Assembly: GCA_038049695.1 (NCBI GenBank)
Contig: CP142452.1
Location: 77,217,501 to 77,281,500, forward strand
DNA length: 64,000 nt
Reading direction: 5' to 3'
Origin: Cinnamomum chago
Taxonomy: Eukaryota; Streptophyta; Magnoliopsida; Laurales; Lauraceae
Shown here: piece after piece, positions 1 to 12,600 of the stretch
Layout: each line of letters opens with the position of its first letter
Position numbering within the stretch: the first letter of the stretch is position 1
Notes under the pieces: generated by a model
Database searches by the model: none
Seen by the model: the letters and a program-made list of their open reading frames with translations, nothing else
Told to the model about the DNA's origin: nothing
Program-made: the position numbers and the translations under genes

Positions 1-2512
1 TCTCCATTTTTCAACAGAAAAAGCGAGATCAAGTTGCCTATGACCTACAAGTGCAAATTTTGGTAAAATGGATCAAGTGAATATTGATCAAATGCATGCT
101 AAAAAAAAAAAAAAAACTGTAACTATTGAGTGTATCATCCTTGTAAATGGAAATGGAATCATAGGCCCTGATACATCAAGATATATTTAAAGCGTCACCA
201 TTGGGCCTATCGTTCAATAATTTAAGACAATTTGCCTGTCATTCTCATGGTCGATGGAGGTACTGTTAAAAGTTTCCAGATTGGACGACGTTGAAAGTTG
301 ACCATAAAATGGTCCTTTTTCCAACCTGTTTCTCTTTTTCTTTCTTTTTTCCTCCTAACAGTTTATTGTTAGTACTTCTAGATCTTCCAATCTTTAAGAT
401 TTTGGGATCAATGCCCCATCAACAATGGACACATCAGACTGAGGATTTGGAAAACCATAGATCCGTCTTAATGGAACAAGTGCATCAAGAATCAAGACAC
501 TATGCATGTCCCAACTCCCAACACATCAGAAGCTATAATGTGTATGTTCTATTAATGGCATGTGATTTGCTGCAATAATGAAGAACATATTGTTCTACTT
601 ACAGAATACCTAAATACTTAAAAAAAAAAAAAAAAATAGACAGCCAATCACCTGGGTACTAGCGAACATTCCCCAAAATTCACCATTGAAGTTACCAATG
701 ACTGTTCCTTCATGTAAATGGCAATCTTTTGCGTGGCTGCGTGCTGCAGAAGTGAGATAGGTTCCCTGATACAAAATATATAATTCTATCTTTCAGTCAA
801 TGATGAAAATGGATATAAAATAAAAGACAGAATACTGAGCCTGCCCACCTGCCCAACCCAGATTATAGATGCAGCAAATCCAAGGTACAAAGAAGCTGGC
901 ACCATTGTATACCTTCAGTTGAAAGTAAAATAAGATACAGGAATGGGGCCTCTAATATCAAAGTAATGAGTAACCAACAATGAAATTTGTATCTACAGAA
1001 ATTGATCATAGTGTAGACAGAAAAATGAGTCTCAACTGCATTGTTAAATTCCTGTGCTGAATTGGATGGTTGGAGACTATAAGAATTTTCTTTCTTTTTT
1101 TTTTTCAATGGCGAGGGTATCCCTGTGGTATTTTTATCTGACAGGACTATTCTCACAGGTGCACGCACAACCTCACAACACACGTAGGTAAGTCTGGGTT
1201 AGGACTCAAAACACAAGACATGGGGAGCAACCCACACCTTATGCCACTGAACAATCACCCAGGCAGGTGAAACTAAAAGCATGCTTATAACAAAAGGATT
1301 TTAATATGGAAGCATGTTCATACAACAAGGAACATATGCTTTGGGAAATTCATCCCAAGAGAGGGGGGATGAGGGAGGAGGGGCTGTTGAAGGCGAGCTG
1401 GTCCAAATTAAGACATGGTACTGAATTGGACAGTCAGAAACTATAAAAACACGCATAGATAAATGAAACCCAGTGTTCATAGACTTCATACACCTAGTTC
1501 TACATTCATTTCGCTGTAGAAAAGCATATATCCTAATTAGATACAAAAATCGCAGTAGCACAAGTGAACTATGTACCATACCAGGATGGTTTCAAATTAG
1601 ATGCAATGAACAGCCAATAACCAGTAGTACCAAGAACAAGAGCCCTCTTTGATCCCAGCATTCTGACAATGGGAGAAGCCACTATTGAAAACAAAGTGAA
1701 GGAAAGATACAGTATCCCCAAAGACGTAGTTCCCAAATCATGCTCCTGTGAAAATAGGAAATAATCAAACACAAAACTGAATTCAGAAACTCACCAATTA
1801 AAGGCCGCAAAAGTAGCATCTGCAAATCCAAATAACAAACTAAAATAGCAACAATCATCTTAGAACACAAAAAAACATCATGAATACAAAAATCTATCAA
1901 TGAGACTACCCCATAACCAATTTCAAAACCCATGAGGATAATCCCGAATTTCAAAATCCTTTCATACAGCAAATTCCTGCCTGCAATTCCGAATTGCATT
2001 GTAACTAGAGTCCAGACTAACCCATCAACAGAGAAACTGCAAAACCCATCACAAAAATCAAATTTTGAAACCAAACAGGGAATGGAAATCACCAATTCCA
2101 AAACAGATGATGCCCCAACAAAAAAAAAATCTCAATTCAACATTCACAACCCCAGTTTTCAAGGGAAAAGTATAAAAAAACATAACACTAACAAACAGCT
2201 TAACTAAGATTTGAAAACAACCCCAAAAAACAATCACATATCAATTATCAGTCTCCATTGCCAAAGCTCATAAATGAAGTCTGAGCAAAAAAGAATCCCA
2301 AATTCATCAAAACAGATAAACCCCAAAATCTGACATACCAAACTCCACCAACTCACCGTATTCAATGTACTCTCCAAGTTCTGAGCTGCTCCATACGCCA
2401 GAAATATGAACAGGAACGCACAGCTCAAGATATGAACATCTCTCGCATGGTTTTTGGGCAACTCCCCCACTACGAGCGGCACTTCTTCCTCACAAGAATC
2501 TGCAGACTCCAT
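1..2512 (-). CDS. UNC93-like (MFS-type) membrane protein, 5' portion, partial
   Basis: Resembles plant UNC93-like protein 3, a multi-pass major-facilitator-type membrane protein. Reading the minus strand, I place coding segments at 2357-2512 (exon 1, starts MESADSCEEE), 1582-1745, 849-912, 652-765 and 1-44; the last runs off the window. All introns have GT-AG ends (donors gtgagt, gtatgg, gtggg, gtgatt) and the phases join cleanly. Recognisable pieces are RDVHILS and FLAYGAAQNLES (first membrane segment), LGTTSLGILYLSF, GTTGYWLFIASNLKPSW, MVPASLYLGFAASIIWVGQ, and a loop with FNGEFWGMF, all close to what I remember of the Arabidopsis protein. Only about 140 residues are visible, so the C-terminal two thirds lie outside. 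The substrate is unknown; some plant UNC93 proteins are linked to potassium and ABA responses. Exon boundaries were read by eye. Confidence 0.85.
1086..1264 (-). mobile_element. tRNA-derived SINE in UNC93 intron 2
   Basis: Read on the minus strand, the unit starts near 1264 and carries a box A-like stretch (TTGTTCAGTGG, about 1247-1257). About 35 bp later comes a box B-like stretch (GTTTTGAGTCC, about 1202-1212). It ends in an A-rich tail (the T-rich run at 1085-1105 on the plus strand). Box spacing and a 3' A tail are typical of tRNA-derived plant SINEs. No clear target duplication was found, so it may be old. The rest of intron 2 (913-1581) has no coding signal. Confidence 0.45.
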
Positions 2513-2701
2513 ATCTTTTCAGAAAAATCTCTCCTCAGAAGCTCTTTGTTTTCGTTTCGGAAGCTCAAAAACGTTAAATAGAGTCCTTTGGATCAGATTA
2601 AATATTAAAAAGAGGGTTGCCGGCAAGAATCATAAGAAGATGACAACCAGAAGAGAACAAATTCATTGATGAGATCAAAGAACTCGTTACTTTACACAGA
2701 T

Positions 2702-2721
2702 AGAGAGAGAGAGAGAGAGAG
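2702..2721. repeat. (GA)n microsatellite in the 5' flank of the UNC93-like gene
   Basis: About ten AG units, about 190 bp upstream of the UNC93-like start codon. It would be a CT tract in the 5' leader or promoter of that minus-strand gene. Confidence 0.8.
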
Positions 2722-4600
2722 GAATTGCAGAAAGGGGGGAGAAGAAGATAGAGTCGAAAGAGAATGCAAATTCTGGGAATTTCTAATGTTGAAACACAAA
2801 ACTCTCTGGGGGAATTTTCAACTGCGAGTTTGACTCAGTACTGTTCCTGTGGAATGCAACTTGTGGGGCCCATCTATCTGTCATTGTAGTAGGTGTGAAG
2901 GAATGGTCTCAAGATCAAAAAAGGGTGGGGCCCAGAAAAATTAGGCCACCAAATTGCCTAACCCTTGATTTGATATTGATTTGATATACTTGAAATTGAA
3001 TTTTTTTCTTCCGTAGATTTTGTCTGATTCAAGCCAAAAGTCAACGTGTGAAGAATATTGTGTTAAACTGCACCTGATGGCTGATTATTGGTAGTACATA
3101 GTGTGGATGGATATACTAATCAAAGGTGGGCCCAACTGCAACCGGCCGTGTTCAAATTTTACCTTTTTTTTTCCCTCCAAGAGGAATCCTCTTTAGTAGG
3201 TCTTTTTTTTTTTTAAGAGAAAATCCACGGTTGGGGTGAAGAGAGAGAAAGTGTGAGGAGATTTTTCAAATCCACCAACAATCCTCTCTTTCATTGATTT
3301 CTCTATCTCTACCTCTCCCGTTGAATTTTATTTATCCACGGAGGCAACAAATTATCCAATTACAAAGACTCCTTCTAGGTGTTTTTCAAACCTTAAATAT
3401 AATAATTCATCTCATCAATATAGAGGACAGTATGATTAAAAGAATGAAGGAATCCTATAGATAGAGGATACCTCTCAATTTACCAAATAAGCCCTAGATC
3501 TCACATGTATTTGAATTTCTTTATTGATAATAAAAGCTTTCATTAAAGAAGGTCAATACAAGGAAGAAAAAAAGAGAGGTACAGGAGCATTGAACCTCAC
3601 TCACAAAAGACAATTACATGGTGAAGCTCTCCCAAAGAGACACGTGTATTTGATTTATTTTTTTTTGAAAGGTTTAATTTATTGTTTTAGAGTAAATTAG
3701 CGAAATATCCCTAAAGTGGAATGTATCCAGCCTCCGGTCCACACAAATTCTGTTGAAAGGCTCTGGTCCACTCACTCAGCTGCACAATTTACAGCCAGAG
3801 GTCCTTACATTCACACTATCACATATTTCAGGACTAATTTGCCCTTTCAACCGTTTTAAGCATAAAATTTTGAAATTTCAAATTTCAAATCTTATACTCT
3901 CCCTCTGTTATTTCTATGCGTAGAACTCAACACCACCGTCCTTCTGCGATTGTCTTCTCCGGTCCGATCTAGAACAACAACCAGATCAAGTTGCCAGAGA
4001 GGAAATCTTCTTCTCCAACTCGGTTTCTATTCTCTGCTATAGAACAAAGACTCTACTACAGGACTTCTCCTCCCCTTCTCCAACGCAAGCGACAGACGGT
4101 GGAAGGCTGTAGCGGCAACTAGCTCCGACCTCGGTGGGACGGCTCCGGTCTTCTTCTCCTGGACCGTGCAATCCCAAGAACCCAAGCTTATTTCGCTGCA
4201 ACGATCCGGATTTCCCAGTCTCTACTTTTCCTGCGATTTTCTTCTCTGACAACGTTGAAGCACTTCCGACGAAAGGCGGCAACATTAGTGAAGAGTCTCC
4301 CGCGACTTACGGCATGGCACGATAGTAGCGCAAAACCTGTGGCAATTCCCTTATTTTGGTTCCGGCGAGGATGGACACAACAATTCGGCGCCACTTGTTG
4401 GGATCATAACAAAACCTTCTTCTCTATCTGAAATTCGATTTAAAAATGCTAGATCAATCCCTGCCTCTACCTCTGCCTGCCTTTTTTTTTTACAGAAACT
4501 AGAAACAAAGAGGAAGAAGAGGTCTGGTTGCCAAGCCTAGCCAGGTTCGGGTTCGGGTTAGTTCAGCCTGATCCATGGAGCAGAAAGCCTAGCCAGTAAC
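2722..4600. other. Intergenic stretch without a supported gene
   Basis: AT-rich with T and A runs. From about 3900 to 4400 the base composition is richer in GC and short open frames exist on both strands, but none has family features or a credible gene structure. It could be a transposon remnant or the leader of a decayed gene. Confidence 0.5.
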
Positions 4601-4619
4601 ACGTTGATGTTCTGGTTTA

Positions 4620-5450
4620 TGAAATTTATTTGAGTTTTTGTTAAATTTATCTAAGTTTCTGTCAAATTTATCTGAGTTTTTGACAAATTTATATGAGTTT
4701 TTGTCAAATTTGTCTGAGTTTTTTATTTTTTATCAAATTTATTTGAGTTTTGCTCAAATTTATCTGAATTCTGAAAACACATTTATGTGAGTTCTGGACA
4801 AATCTGAGTTTTGGGCTGATTTATTTGAGTTCTGTAACAAATTCATCTGAGTTTTGGACAAATCTATCTAAGTTTTTAGTAAATTTATTTGAGTTTTTGA
4901 AAAGTATAGCTGAGTTTTTGAAAATTTTATCTCCTTTTTGAAATTTTTAGTTGAGTTTTTGAACAAATTTTTCTGAGTTTTTGGCAAATTTATTTACATT
5001 TTTTTAGATCTATTTGTGTCTTTGGATTTTATTTGTGTCTTTTAAAATTTATTTTCTTTTTTAAAAATAAATTTAACTAAGTTTTGGAAAAAATGCTTGA
5101 GTTTTTGGCAAATTTCTCAAAAATTTGAAAAATTGATTTATCTTAGTTTTGGCAAATGTGTTTGCGTTTTTTTATTTTATTTGTGTCTTTTAAAATTAAT
5201 TTGTTGCTTTTGAGATTTATTTGCATTTTTTGGATTTTCTTTGGATCTTTTGAAATTTATTTGAGTCTTTTTAAATTTATTGACATTTTCTGAAATTTAA
5301 TATGATATTTTGAAATTTATTTGCATCTTTTTAAATTTATCTGTGTTATTTTAAAATTTATTGCTTTTTTTTTAATTTATTGTATTTTTTGAAATTTATT
5401 TATGTCATTTTGAAATTTATTTGTGTGTTTGTAAAATTTATTTGAAAATC
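4620..5450. repeat. Degenerate tandem repeat, unit about 21-23 bp
   Basis: A T-rich block of more than 800 bp in which variants of aaatttatctgagtttttg recur head to tail. The copies are well preserved from about 4620 to 4900 and drift towards atttatttgtgtcttttga on the right. No open frame is kept. It is an old minisatellite with a gradient of divergence. Confidence 0.8.
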
Positions 5451-6144
5451 TCATTAATGAGATTCTATTAATCGTAGCCAATTAAAGGGTCGTTGACCAT
5501 TATTAATGGGATATTCCACTGGGATATGATTTAAAGAAATGACAAATTAGATATTTTAGGTTCGAGAATGTGTGAGAGGGAACTTTGACTGCATGAGTTC
5601 AGATTGTGTACTGTTTGCAATAAAATGATACGTTGAGGGACCTTTGACCAAACGCCCCATTTTTTTAAGCATAAGCTCATGGTAGTCAATGCAGCCATAA
5701 ATAGAATAATGTGTAATAAACATAATTAACAAGATAGGTATCAAAGAGCACAATTTCATAATAGGCATTTTATATAAAACCAAAACTAGTAAAAGTTAGT
5801 TAATTACAATCCATCATCGGCTCTAATATAACAAGGCCAATGTATCCAAAATAAAGAACAGAAAATAAAATAAAACCCAAAATAACAATTTCAACCCAAA
5901 AGGTGACAGATGTCTAGATGACATCATATGCAGTCCTTTTTCTATGTACTGTGGCTCTTCAGTCACCTCTTCGTACTCCAAAGTTTAAATATTTCTTATA
6001 TAAGCCTGACCCTAAAATATCTTACAAGACAATGTGTGATATTAATATCCCCCGGCTCTCGAATATCACATAGTATATTGTGTACAAAAACCTAATTATA
6101 TAAGTACCAAAAGGATAAATCAAAACTCCTTGGTGGTCTCACCC
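5451..6144. other. Intergenic stretch, nothing recognised
   Basis: AT-rich sequence with no supported gene, RNA or transposon ends. A short minus-strand frame here has no family features. Confidence 0.4.
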
Positions 6145-6488
6145 ATGCTTGGATGAATGGTGAATTAAGGGTAAATGAGTGAAATATTAAATCAAAAGAG
6201 AATAAAATATAAGAGATTATAATGGTTTTTTATTTTTAGTGGCTTCATATGGAATCTTTTTTACTTTTTATTTAAAAAATGATATTTTTTATCATTTAGT
6301 GGAGAAATGAAATTATTTTTTGACTTTTTTTGAAAAAATAGAAATAAATTTTAAATTTTTGTACTTTTAATATGACCATTTGTCTTTTCTAACATGGATA
6401 ATGGAGGCTTTACCTCACCATTCTTTTTTTTTTTTCTTATCCAGAATGCTTAACCACACTTTGTTTCATTTCACTATCCATCCAAACA
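6145..6488. mobile_element. MITE-like element with imperfect terminal inverted repeats
   Basis: The left end (atgcttggatgaatggtgaa) and the reverse complement of the right end (gtttggatggatagtgaa) match imperfectly. The interior (aataaaatataagagattat, ttagtgg, tttttgactttttt) resembles the interior of the element at 13174-13476, so both appear to belong to one family. No clear target duplication is seen. Confidence 0.45.
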
Positions 6489-6553
6489 CGCTTGGAAAAT
6501 TAAGTCACTCAAAATGAATGGGGTATTCTAGCATGGGGTGTGGCCAAATCTTA

Positions 6554-7083
6554 GGGCACGTTTGTATACACACCTTTTCCGCGGAAAGAGGAAATTGCCA
6601 CGTCAGCAAATTCCATAGAAATGAAAACCTCGGAAAATGATTTTCGTAGAATTAAGAAATTTATGTTTGGTGCAAAAAGAGTTTCCTCATTGAATTTGTG
6701 CAAATGTTGTTTGGTGCGACTGTGGATTCCTTATAGAAAATAAAAATTTCTTATTTGGTGATATAATTATTTGAAGAAAATAACATAATATGTATATTAT
6801 TTATTTAACATTAAATAATAATTTATATAAAGAAATAAAAAATGAAATAGTTATAGGGTTTTTGGGTTAAAATGGACAAAAGTGAAGAAAAGAGGGAGAA
6901 GTTTTCCGAGGAAAACCATTTTCCATACCCCCATGAGAAACTCATTTCCACAATTATCAAGGAAAATGCTGACGAGGCAGGAAAACGTTTCCGCGGAATT
7001 ATTCCGCACCAAACGTTGGAAAAATGGGTTTTCCGCAGAAAACCATAAACTTTTCCGCGGAAAAGTGTTACACAAACATGCCC
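6554..7083. mobile_element. Tourist-like MITE (PIF/Harbinger type), 530 bp
   Basis: The left terminus gggcacgtttgtatacacac and the reverse complement of the right terminus (gggcatgtttgtgtaacac) form inverted repeats that continue into ttttccgcggaaa. The element is flanked by the 3-bp target duplication TTA at 6551-6553 and 7084-7086. A GGGC-type end with TTA/TAA target sites is typical of PIF/Harbinger MITEs. It carries several copies of the palindrome-like ttccgcggaa. The open frames across it are not genes. Confidence 0.8.
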
Positions 7084-7086
7084 TTA

Positions 7087-8858
7087 GAGTTGGAGATCAC
7101 TTAGAGCGGATCAGATTTTTCAATAGATGGGTACTTGCACTTTTTACTGGCTTCTCATGAGAGACCAGAGGAAGCAAACTCAAAGTGCGAGTTGGTTTGG
7201 GAGAAATCTGAAAATTCTTGTTTGGAGGTTTTGTAGATTCTCGCCTAATCCTATCATCCACCACATAAATGCAGCATTTTGAAAATAGAGATTTCGAATC
7301 CCTACCTCTGGCTCTATGTAACTAAAAGCTTGTGTTCCTCAAAAGTCAGGTTCAACCTTTGGAAATCTCTCCTCTCCATTTAAATTATATCTAAGTCATA
7401 TGTTTGTTTTAAGTTGGTTCCTTTCGAAATCTTAGATCAATGTCATATGCTTGTTTTACTTGGTTACAAATATCAATCTCTTCTTTGCATTGATTTGGAC
7501 ACATCAGAATTCATGACAAACGAGAAACAAACGAGGACCAACCATTGTTAGGTATTAAGTTTCGTTGGACTTCTATCATGTATCTGGGTTATTCAAATTG
7601 GTCCATAATGGTTAGCCGAGGGCTACACCTTGTGGAACAAAGGTATTTTGATAATTAAACATGGGACAAACAATACCATATATTTTGTTTACTTGTGAAA
7701 CTAATGACAACATTGCTGGTCATAGTCAATCAAAGTCAAGTGTGGAGTGAAAAAATGGAGGCTGCTCATGGTATTGAAAGGAAAGCTGCTAATGGAATGA
7801 ACAGGAATGAACTTGGAAGTAGAATTGTAACTAAATCTCTAATTCTATGAAGATTCCAACCTATTAAAAACCATGTTTAAATCCTTATTTAATTCCCAAT
7901 AAGTAAATCAGTCTAAATTTAATTTCACCTTAAACTCAAAACCTAACATATTATCTCAATATTCAAAAATTTCTCATAAAAATCATATTTTTTTAATATC
8001 ACTATCTACCCCAGGACCCTAATCCAAACCCAAGCCATATATAGTTTCCAATTCTAGAGCTAAAAACACCAATTCCAAGATGATTCGGAGTCCAAATCCA
8101 GTTTTACCTTCTCCTCAATAGTTATAGATCCCTGTAAACCCAGACTTAACCTACCTACTTACAACCCTACTTGTAGGTAGACAAAAAGCAAAATATAATA
8201 AAAATATTAGGTAGTGAAGAAGGAAGGAGGAGGTTAGAGTAAAACTTGTGTTTTACATGGTAGAAGTGTATACCTGCAATGGGTATACAAAGCACTCTGC
8301 ATTGACTGGTAACTAATGACTCTAAAAATACCCCCAAATAAGGAATATCAACACAACACCACACTAGGCAGGATTTGAACAACCATTTTAGAAAAAGGCC
8401 TGTCCAAACCAAATCTACCAAACTAGAAAACACACATTATTTGCAAAATGGTTGTTCAAATCCTAAAAAGACTAAAAATTGTCAAAACTAAATTTTCAAT
8501 GTCCAAAATACATTTGCACAACCATTGTGCAATTTTGGTGGAGATAGATTTTCAATGTCTAGAAAGAAAAAGGCCTGTCCAAACCAAGTCAAGTCAATGT
8601 GGAGTCCAAATCCTTAAAATTGTTTGGGGGAGATAGAATTTCAAAATGTGGCAAACTTTCTGTTTACAGAGGAGGTAAAAGCAAAAGGGTAGCACCTAAA
8701 CCATAATTCCATTTCAATTCCGAAGCATTTATCTTACACATTAAGAACACCAAAGAGAAAGCAGAAACACATGTCCACAACAACCAGCAAAACAGTAAAA
8801 CCCCTAAATCCTAGATACACCTAAACCCACCATCCCAAAAACCCTAAATCTCCCAAAT
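7087..8858. other. Intergenic stretch without a supported gene
   Basis: AT-rich. A short phrase, aaaaaggcctgtccaaacca, occurs twice (around 8394 and 8569), suggesting a small local duplication. The last 200 bases would be the 3' flank and untranslated region of the H2B gene. No other gene or transposon end was recognised. Confidence 0.4.
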
Positions 8859-9308
8859 TCAAGAGCTCGTAAACTTCGTGACAGCCTTCGTCCCCTCCGA
8901 AACCGCATGCTTCGCCAACTCCCCAGGAAGAACAAGCCTCACAGATGTCTGAATCTCCCTCGACGTGATCGTCGGCTTCTTGTTATAGCGAGCCAGCCTC
9001 GAAGCCTCCTGCGCAAGCTTCTCAAAGATGTCATTGATGAAGCTGTTCATGATCCCCATAGCCTTGCTTGAGATCCCAATATCAGGATGAACCTGCTTCA
9101 GAACCTTGAAGATGTAGATCTTGTAAGTCTCCACGCTCTTCTTCGATCTCTTCTTCTTCTTCTTGTCTCCGCTTGCTCCTTCCTTTGGAAGGCGCTTCTC
9201 TGCTTTGGGTTTTTTCTCTGCGGGGGCTTTCTCTGCTTTCTTTTCCTCAGTGGGTTTTTCTGAGGCTGGTTTTTTCTCTGCGGGCTTCTTCTCTGCTTTG
9301 GGCGCCAT
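8859..9308 (-). CDS. H2B: Histone H2B
   Basis: Intronless, 149 residues, the usual length for plant H2B. It packages DNA as the H2A-H2B dimer of the nucleosome in the nucleus. The N-terminal tail (about residues 1-60) is a run of Lys/Ala/Pro/Glu repeats ([12 protein letters not shown]) ending in a basic KKKKKRSKK block. The histone fold follows with [57 protein letters not shown] and [17 protein letters not shown]. The C-terminus AVTKFTSS contains the lysine (K145 here) that is ubiquitinated in plant H2B. The ATG at 9306-9308 gives the canonical [14 protein letters not shown] start. Upstream elements typical of histone promoters are listed separately. Confidence 0.97.
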   Translation of the reverse strand: MAPKAEKKPAEKKPASEKPTEEKKAEKAPAEKKPKAEKRLPKEGASGDKKKKKRSKKSVETYKIYIFKVLKQVHPDIGISSKAMGIMNSFINDIFEKLAQEASRLARYNKKPTITSREIQTSVRLVLPGELAKHAVSEGTKAVTKFTSS

Positions 9309-9406
9309 GGAAGTTGCAGAAAGGTAAGATTGGAATTTGGGAAAGATGAAGAGTGAGGGAATTGGGTTTTGGTGGGAGATGGAGAAAGAGAAAGGTGGGT
9401 TTTTGG

Positions 9407-9413
9407 ATTTATA
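9407..9413 (-). promoter_or_regulatory. TATA box of the H2B gene
   Basis: TATAAAT on the minus strand about 100 bp upstream of the H2B ATG, a suitable position for a short histone leader. Confidence 0.6.
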
Positions 9414-9493
9414 GATGAAAGGGGGGGTTTGTGATTGGAGATAGGAATTGAGGTGTGGATTGATGAGTTGGCATGGATCTGAGCGTTGGTTTT

Positions 9494-9504
9494 GGTGACG
9501 TGGG
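9494..9504 (-). promoter_or_regulatory. ACGTCA hexamer of the H2B promoter
   Basis: The minus strand reads CCCACGTCACC, containing ACGTCA, the hexamer motif known from plant histone promoters and bound by bZIP factors. It lies about 85 bp upstream of the TATA box. Confidence 0.5.
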
Positions 9505-9567
9505 AGGGAGGATCGACGGTCTGGAGAGGATGTAATATGGTCGCAGGGATTTTGGGTTTTGGTTATG

Positions 9568-9575
9568 CCACGTGG
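9568..9575. promoter_or_regulatory. Palindromic G-box CCACGTGG
   Basis: A perfect CCACGTGG palindrome about 260 bp upstream of the H2B start. A G-box can bind bZIP or bHLH factors; a role here is inferred from position only. Confidence 0.4.
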
Positions 9576-9699
9576 TGAGTTGTTATTGGATGAGGTTTTT
9601 GTGCGGGGATCGATTAGGATGACAGGAAAGAAATCTCCGAATCCTCTGCTGCGCTAATGAATAAAGTGTTTCATTAGACTTTTACAAAGTTTTTAGGAG

Positions 9700-12600
9700 T
9701 TTGGTTCTTTGACGTGAACGCCATTTGGGTAAAAGCATGCTTGCAAAACTGAGTTCAATAGGTGAGACTGTCAAAATATTTATATTTTGAATCATTTAAT
9801 ACGTAGATATAATTTTAAATAATAAATATTTATTTTTAACTAATTATAGAATTTAAAAATGATGATTGAAATTTATATTTGGTCTTTTATATTCTATATT
9901 TGGACTAATAAATAACGTAATATGAAATATTTTTTTATTTCTCTTGCATATATAAATGTATTAGTTTGAATTGATTATCATGTAGATAAAATTTATATTT
10001 TAAATATTTTTAAAATTAATTTTTTTTAAACATTAGTCTTCTTATTAATTCTATCGGAGTCAATATGTTTACATTTGACGAGCCAAGTATGAGTCACGAA
10101 TTTTTTAATTTGGGAAAAAGTAAAAATAAAAGTAAAGTAGATTTACTACAAATTGCTAGTCTCATTTATTTGAATGGAATTTAATTCTGGTTCCTTTGTT
10201 TCAAGGATGGAAATGGGTCGGGCTTAACAGGATTTGCCTTGACCCAATTCTATTAGGAGTGGATTTGATAGTAAATGGGTCTGATTTGGGTCGGGTATGG
10301 TTTTTGAACTTTTAATGCGAATAGAATTTGTGCCTTGATTGTGCCTATCTGGCCCTACTTATGTTAATTTATGTAATATATTGTAAAAAAAAAAAAAAAA
10401 ATCTGCATGAGAGAAATGGTGATGTGGTATTGGGCAATACCTGGTTCCCTTGCCTTTGATTTTAAAATACAAATTGGGCTACTTTAAAAAAAATAATAAG
10501 AAAAAAGAAAGAAAGCAAGATAAACATAATTAAATCTTACCTATGCGGTTAGGAGGTGAGTGTGGTATTCTAAGACTTCTTGTAAGGGATTGGGTCCTCA
10601 ATTGGGCCTTCCTATAAGGATATTCGGTGTAGCTCAGACCCTAAAAACCCACAAAATGAAGGCTTTGGTTTTTCTTAAAAGCCCCGACTGTCAGATTTGG
10701 AGAAATTTTTTGAAGGCCTCCAATTTGAGGATCAAGCTTGGAAAACACTAGGTCCAACTTGAGATTGCAAGCTAAACCTATGCAAGTCTTAGAGGAGGGT
10801 GGGGGTGAATAGGACTAATTAGATATTTTAACTTAATTAATTCAATTTAGCACAATAACAAACTCAATTGAAAAACCCAACAATGTATAACTATGAAGGA
10901 TGGTTATCAAGTAATCAAGTGTGAAGTGCTATGTAAGATGTGTATGCCACTCAATCAATGATATTCCAATTTGTTCAATGAAATCTTGCACATGTGAAGA
11001 TTATATCAATTTTATAAATGTGTGAATATCTAACACATGTATCTCAAAATTTAAATATATGACAATAAAGCATAGAGAGACATGGACACATGCAATTTAT
11101 AGTAGTTCGGTACTTTTGACCTACATCCACTCTCAAAAACTTCAACACTCTTAGTTCCACTATATGATGTCACCACACAGGTTCACCTCCAATTGCATAT
11201 ACATCCAATTTTTTAAAATGATGGTTCAATCACTAAGATCCAATCCACTAACACCCATTTTTTACAGTGGTTCGATCACGAAGGTCTAATCCATTTTACA
11301 ATAATTTGGAAATAAAAATAACATAAGAACATTTGCCTCTTGAACCAAGTCTTGAGAGTGCTCTTTGATGCTTGAATGTAGTTCCAAGCTTTGACTCTTT
11401 GCTTGCTCCATTGGTGTTGAAGATGACTCTCCAATGAGTAAACAACCAAGTAAACGAGGTTTAGGTCTAGGGTGATTAAGGTATGCCAATGAGATTAATC
11501 AAGTCCCTTGATACAGATCTTTCCACTAAACACCCTTTAATGAGCTTTAGAATGCTCAAAGATATACCTATGATGGCTTTCGAGTTTTTGGAAGGTCTTG
11601 AAGCCTTAGGAGGGTTTTGCCTATGTGGAGCAATTGATCTTCAAGGCTGTAGATCCTATATCCACTAACTTCTCTCTCGAACTTTGAATGCTCTTATATC
11701 TAACTATTTGATCCTAAGAGAGTGAGTGTAAGAGGGTTTTAGGATCCCTTGACCTACATCCATTCTCAAGTTAAAAGATAAGCTTCACCAGTAGGATCAA
11801 ATAGTGTTCTTGTGAGTAGTGAAGACTGCTTAGTCATCACCTTGATAAATCCAAACTATAGTAAAGTGAGATTTTTATCTATCATCATGTTGATTGTTGT
11901 GTTTCACTAACAATCCAAGCTTGAATAAAGAAGAAGGGGGTAAATATTAGGTTTGTCCTCAATGGCCAATGTTTTTTTAAAAAAAAATTATTTTCTTCTT
12001 TTTAGTCCTGTGCCCACAAGGGTCGGGTAAGGGCCTAGGTAATACAAACCCTCTTAGGATTTTGACATGTCCGTAGGCTTGCCCGCATATGTGAGGGTAA
12101 GACTTGTACAATCTTGGGCTTAGCCTAGCCCAACCTTTGACAACCATAGTGTTGGAAGAACTATGAATTCTCCAAATCTTGTCCGCTAAGTTATTTCCTA
12201 AATGATAAGTGCAATCTAAAATGTAAGAATATGAAGTTTTGGAAATTTTAACTGGCCAAAGTGACTATTTAGAAAGTTGATTTTCATAATTCTAGCATTT
12301 GAATGGAGAATTCCAAATGCTCTCTCTCAACATTATGTAACACTAGTGTCGGAAACTCCCAATTCTCATAAACAAAACACACCTCCAAACAAAATAGGCC
12401 TTGAGAATTCCTAAGTTGAAACGGCGGAACTCCATAATGGGACCACCTACTGAAAATCCGAGCCATTCAAAATGAACACCCTCACAGCTTATAGGATGCC
12501 CCCATATATTACTTGAATTGGAGTTGGATCTACTGTAAAAATTTCCGTATAATGAAGATCATGATTAACACAATCTTAACCATTATTACTAATCACATTA

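Noticed and set aside
4037-4394. Short overlapping frames in a GC-richer stretch
   Set aside because: Frames exist on both strands, none long or similar to a known family.
11286-11668. Two short frames as small genes
   Set aside because: No start context, family or promoter features; the region looks repetitive.
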